Below, piece by piece: positions 61,742-64,000 of a stretch of 64,000 nt of DNA (position 1 is its first letter; each line of letters starts with the position of its first letter). Source of the DNA: Winogradskyella sp. (GTDB lineage Bacteria > Bacteroidota > Bacteroidia > Flavobacteriales > Flavobacteriaceae); the NCBI RefSeq assembly GCF_016744625.1, contig NZ_JADGDZ010000002.1, positions 1-64,000 of the forward strand, given 5' to 3'. A program made the translations under genes and the position numbers. The notes under the pieces were generated by a model. It was not told where the DNA came from, searched no databases, and worked only from the letters and a program-made list of their open reading frames with translations.

Positions 61742-62222
61742 CCTTGTGTTGCTTTTTTATGTTGCCCATATTGCGTTCGTTGAAGAGCTGTTCTGACACT
61801 TCTTTTACTTTGTAAAGTCTCAAAACACGTTCTTCAGTAATAGCATCAAATTCATCTGTGATTAAGCCTTGTGCAGCACCGTGATTTTTTAAGAGATAGA
61901 CACGTAATTGATAAACAGGTTCTCCTTTGCTTCCTAATTTTAATGGAAAATCATCATTGGGTTTTGGTAGTACTTCGGGCTTTATGACGATTGCTTTCTT
62001 TTCTTTTTCCAAAGAAACTATAGGCTTCATTTCAACCACAGAAACTTCTTTTTTCTGTGGAATAGGTTTCTCAACTTTTACAGATTGAGATTCCTCAACG
62101 ATTGTAAATTCTGCATCTTCAATCGTTTCTTCTTTATCTCTAAAGAGGACATAGCCCAACAATCCTAATCCCAAAAGCCCACCAGCGATAAGCAATCCTT
62201 TTTGCATCGTTTGTTCGCTCAT
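61719..62222 (-). CDS. TM protein with degenerate peptidoglycan-binding-like domain
   Basis: N-term LLIAGGLLGLGLLGYVLF; LKLGSKGEPVYQLRVYLLKN. Confidence 0.5.
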   Translation of the reverse strand: MSEQTMQKGLLIAGGLLGLGLLGYVLFRDKEETIEDAEFTIVEESQSVKVEKPIPQKKEVSVVEMKPIVSLEKEKKAIVIKPEVLPKPNDDFPLKLGSKGEPVYQLRVYLLKNHGAAQGLITDEFDAITEERVLRLYKVKEVSEQLFNERNMGNIKKQHKDGRKAKH

Positions 62223-62725
62223 TATTTCCCGAGACTTGACAGCGCTTTTCGCATTCCTGCGATATCGGCTTGAGTGAATACTGTTTTCTTTAATCGCTTT
62301 TGTGCAGCTCGCGAGGTTTTAGGACCAAATTGCCCATCTACACCATCACGTTTTGGTCCCGTTTTGCCTAAATCTTCTTTGTAGATCTTCAGATAGCGTT
62401 GCAATATTTTCACATCAGGATGACGGCTTCCATATTTGATAGGATAGCCTGTTTTAGTAATAACTGGTTTCGTACTTGAACTAGATGAAGTTGAAGAACT
62501 TGGAATAAACGGTGGTGTTTGATAGCTGGATGAACCACTTGAAACTGTTGTAACTCCAGACGAAGATGCAGTTGCTAATGCAGCTTCTTTTTTCTCCTTT
62601 TTCTTGGTCATAAAATAATACGCGGTAGCAGCTCCCGCGAGTACCACGATAACACCACCTACCACTAAAAGGTCTTTGTTTTTAGTCATAAATGATGGAT
62701 TTGTTGCTGTTGATTTCTGTTTCAT
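62222..62725 (-). CDS. TM protein with PG_binding_1-like domain
   Basis: IKYGSRHPDVKILQRYLKI...DGVDGQFGPKTSRAAQKRLKK. Confidence 0.65.
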   Translation of the reverse strand: MKQKSTATNPSFMTKNKDLLVVGGVIVVLAGAATAYYFMTKKKEKKEAALATASSSGVTTVSSGSSSYQTPPFIPSSSTSSSSSTKPVITKTGYPIKYGSRHPDVKILQRYLKIYKEDLGKTGPKRDGVDGQFGPKTSRAAQKRLKKTVFTQADIAGMRKALSSLGK

Positions 62726-62734
62726 TGGTTCGAT

Positions 62735-63256
62735 TTATGATTGATAATTGGGAAGGCGTTGCACATAGTTTGAGACGTATTCCTTCATTTCGCTTTGGCT
62801 CAAAAAGCTATTCAAGTGTTGCCACATATCCTTGTTGTAGAGCTGATAAAATGCTTTAGAAAGACTGGCGATTTGCGTTTTATCACGCAACTTTTTACCG
62901 AAAACATCTTTGATGGCCTCTTCATCGTCATTAAAAGTGCCTTTCGCATCCTTAATGATTTTAGCCAGTTTCTTAGCCGAAGCATCGTCCAATACTTGAA
63001 TACTTTTTGGTGCCACCCATTTCTGAACATCTGTGAGATAGTTCATATCAAATGGACTGTTCCAATTCGGCTCTTGTTTGGTAGTTCCTACGTTTCCAGT
63101 AGTGACTTGCACACCAGTTCCTATAGATGTGGTTGTCGTGGATTGCAGTGCTTGCTGCTTTATACGCTTTCGCGAAAGCGTAACAAAAACACCTATCCCG
63201 ATAACGCCAAGTCCTGCGCCACCTATCATCCACCATCCTGTTTTTGAGATTTCCAT
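62735..63256 (-). CDS. TM protein with helical-repeat domain (paralogue of 63258-63746)
   Basis: AKGTFNDDEEAIKDVFGKKLRDKTQIASLSKAFYQLYNKD...VQRLPNY. Confidence 0.55.
   Translation of the reverse strand: MEISKTGWWMIGGAGLGVIGIGVFVTLSRKRIKQQALQSTTTTSIGTGVQVTTGNVGTTKQEPNWNSPFDMNYLTDVQKWVAPKSIQVLDDASAKKLAKIIKDAKGTFNDDEEAIKDVFGKKLRDKTQIASLSKAFYQLYNKDMWQHLNSFLSQSEMKEYVSNYVQRLPNYQS
63166..63179. repeat. Palindrome GCTTTCGCGAAAGC (16-mer form; LSRKR frame)
   Basis: Exact. Confidence 0.95.
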
Positions 63257-63257
63257 A

Positions 63258-63746
63258 TTAAGCTGTTCTGTAATTAGGTAGCGCCTTCACGATGTTGAGC
63301 ACTATGGTTATTTCTTCCTTATCAAAGCGGTCTTTGAGCGTGTCAATCAGGTTTTTTGAATAGGTTTCTTGGTAGGCTTTTGCCACTTGAGAGACCTGAA
63401 CTTTATCTTTCATCTTGCGAAAGACTCCGTAGACTTGTTCTTCATCATCGCCTCCTTGATACCAGCTTCCCCAAGCTTTGTGAATCTGGTCTGCATAGCG
63501 AGAAGCGGTACTTGTTTTTAATACCAACACTTCGCGGTTTACTGTTTGTAACACCTTATTCAAAAAATGAATATCAAAAGCATTCTGCGAGGTCAGTCCA
63601 CTTGAAATTGGTTGAATTTGCGCCTGAATAGCAGTCAGTAATTTGCTGGTGCGTACGTCACGACTGCGCTTCCTCAATGAGAAAAACGTTGTCCCTATAA
63701 ATAGAGTTCCTACACTTGCGCCTATGATTTTATACGTCATACTCAT
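63258..63746 (-). CDS. TM protein with helical-repeat domain (paralogue of 62735-63256)
   Basis: GSWYQGGDDEEQVYGVFRKMKDKVQVSQVAKAYQETYSKN...VKALPNY. Confidence 0.55.
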   Translation of the reverse strand: MSMTYKIIGASVGTLFIGTTFFSLRKRSRDVRTSKLLTAIQAQIQPISSGLTSQNAFDIHFLNKVLQTVNREVLVLKTSTASRYADQIHKAWGSWYQGGDDEEQVYGVFRKMKDKVQVSQVAKAYQETYSKNLIDTLKDRFDKEEITIVLNIVKALPNYRTA

Positions 63747-63964
63747 TTGTCCAACAGTTTTAAGCCACGACCTGCAGGTGTGAGCATTGCTAAATCCGAC
63801 ACATCTGCATTCTTTGCTGAATTTTTAAGAAGTACGATAACACCAACCAATACGACTGCCAGTATCACAGGAACACCAATCGATAATACCTTTGTCAAAC
63901 TCTTTCCCAAGCCAAAAACATTTCCACCTATTTCAGATAAATCGGCAATGGTTCTGGTTGCCAT
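63743..63964 (-). CDS. Small single-TM protein
   Basis: TM VLSIGVPVILAVVLVGVIVLL. Confidence 0.55.
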   Translation of the reverse strand: MATRTIADLSEIGGNVFGLGKSLTKVLSIGVPVILAVVLVGVIVLLKNSAKNADVSDLAMLTPAGRGLKLLDK

Positions 63965-64000
63965 ATTAGAAACATCAAGATTGTTTTGATTGAGCCATTT

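Noticed and set aside
1-64000. CRISPR array, rRNA, tRNA or IS transposase
   Set aside because: No regularly spaced direct repeats, no transposase motifs and no rRNA/tRNA sequence recognised by eye.

Overview
AT-rich window that looks like a Bacteroidetes/Flavobacteriaceae chromosome. (1) 1-5146 (+): octaheme cytochrome c/TPR lipoprotein (5' end outside the window), FdhF/YdeP-type molybdopterin oxidoreductase, MobA-like protein. (2) 5382-51935 (almost all -): a dense metal-homeostasis and redox region. It contains DsbD/DUF3570/DUF4266/ApbE/thioredoxin; three CusA/CzcA RND pumps, two of them fused to a TolC-like domain; a CusRS-like two-component system with candidate operators; Zn/Cd- and Cu-type P-type ATPases; CDF transporters; a Fur-family regulator; DUF3347 proteins; a multicopper oxidase fused to a PcoB-like barrel; and an HMA-AraC regulator. 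(3) 52135-58194 (+): a four-gene Wadjet/MksFEBG-like (JetABCD) SMC defence operon. (4) 58191-58904 (-): a possible nuclease-like gene broken by an in-frame TGA. (5) 58945-63964 (-): a compact run of about 13 small, mostly single-TM proteins (M15 peptidase, peptidoglycan-binding, holin/spanin-like, two paralogous helical-repeat proteins), possibly the lysis/virion-membrane block of a tailless phage-like element that continues past the window. A signal outside the gene calls is the palindrome GCTTTCGCGAAAGC, present 11 times exactly plus one near-copy, in three reading frames and once between genes. All family calls are from motif reading; no database search was run.
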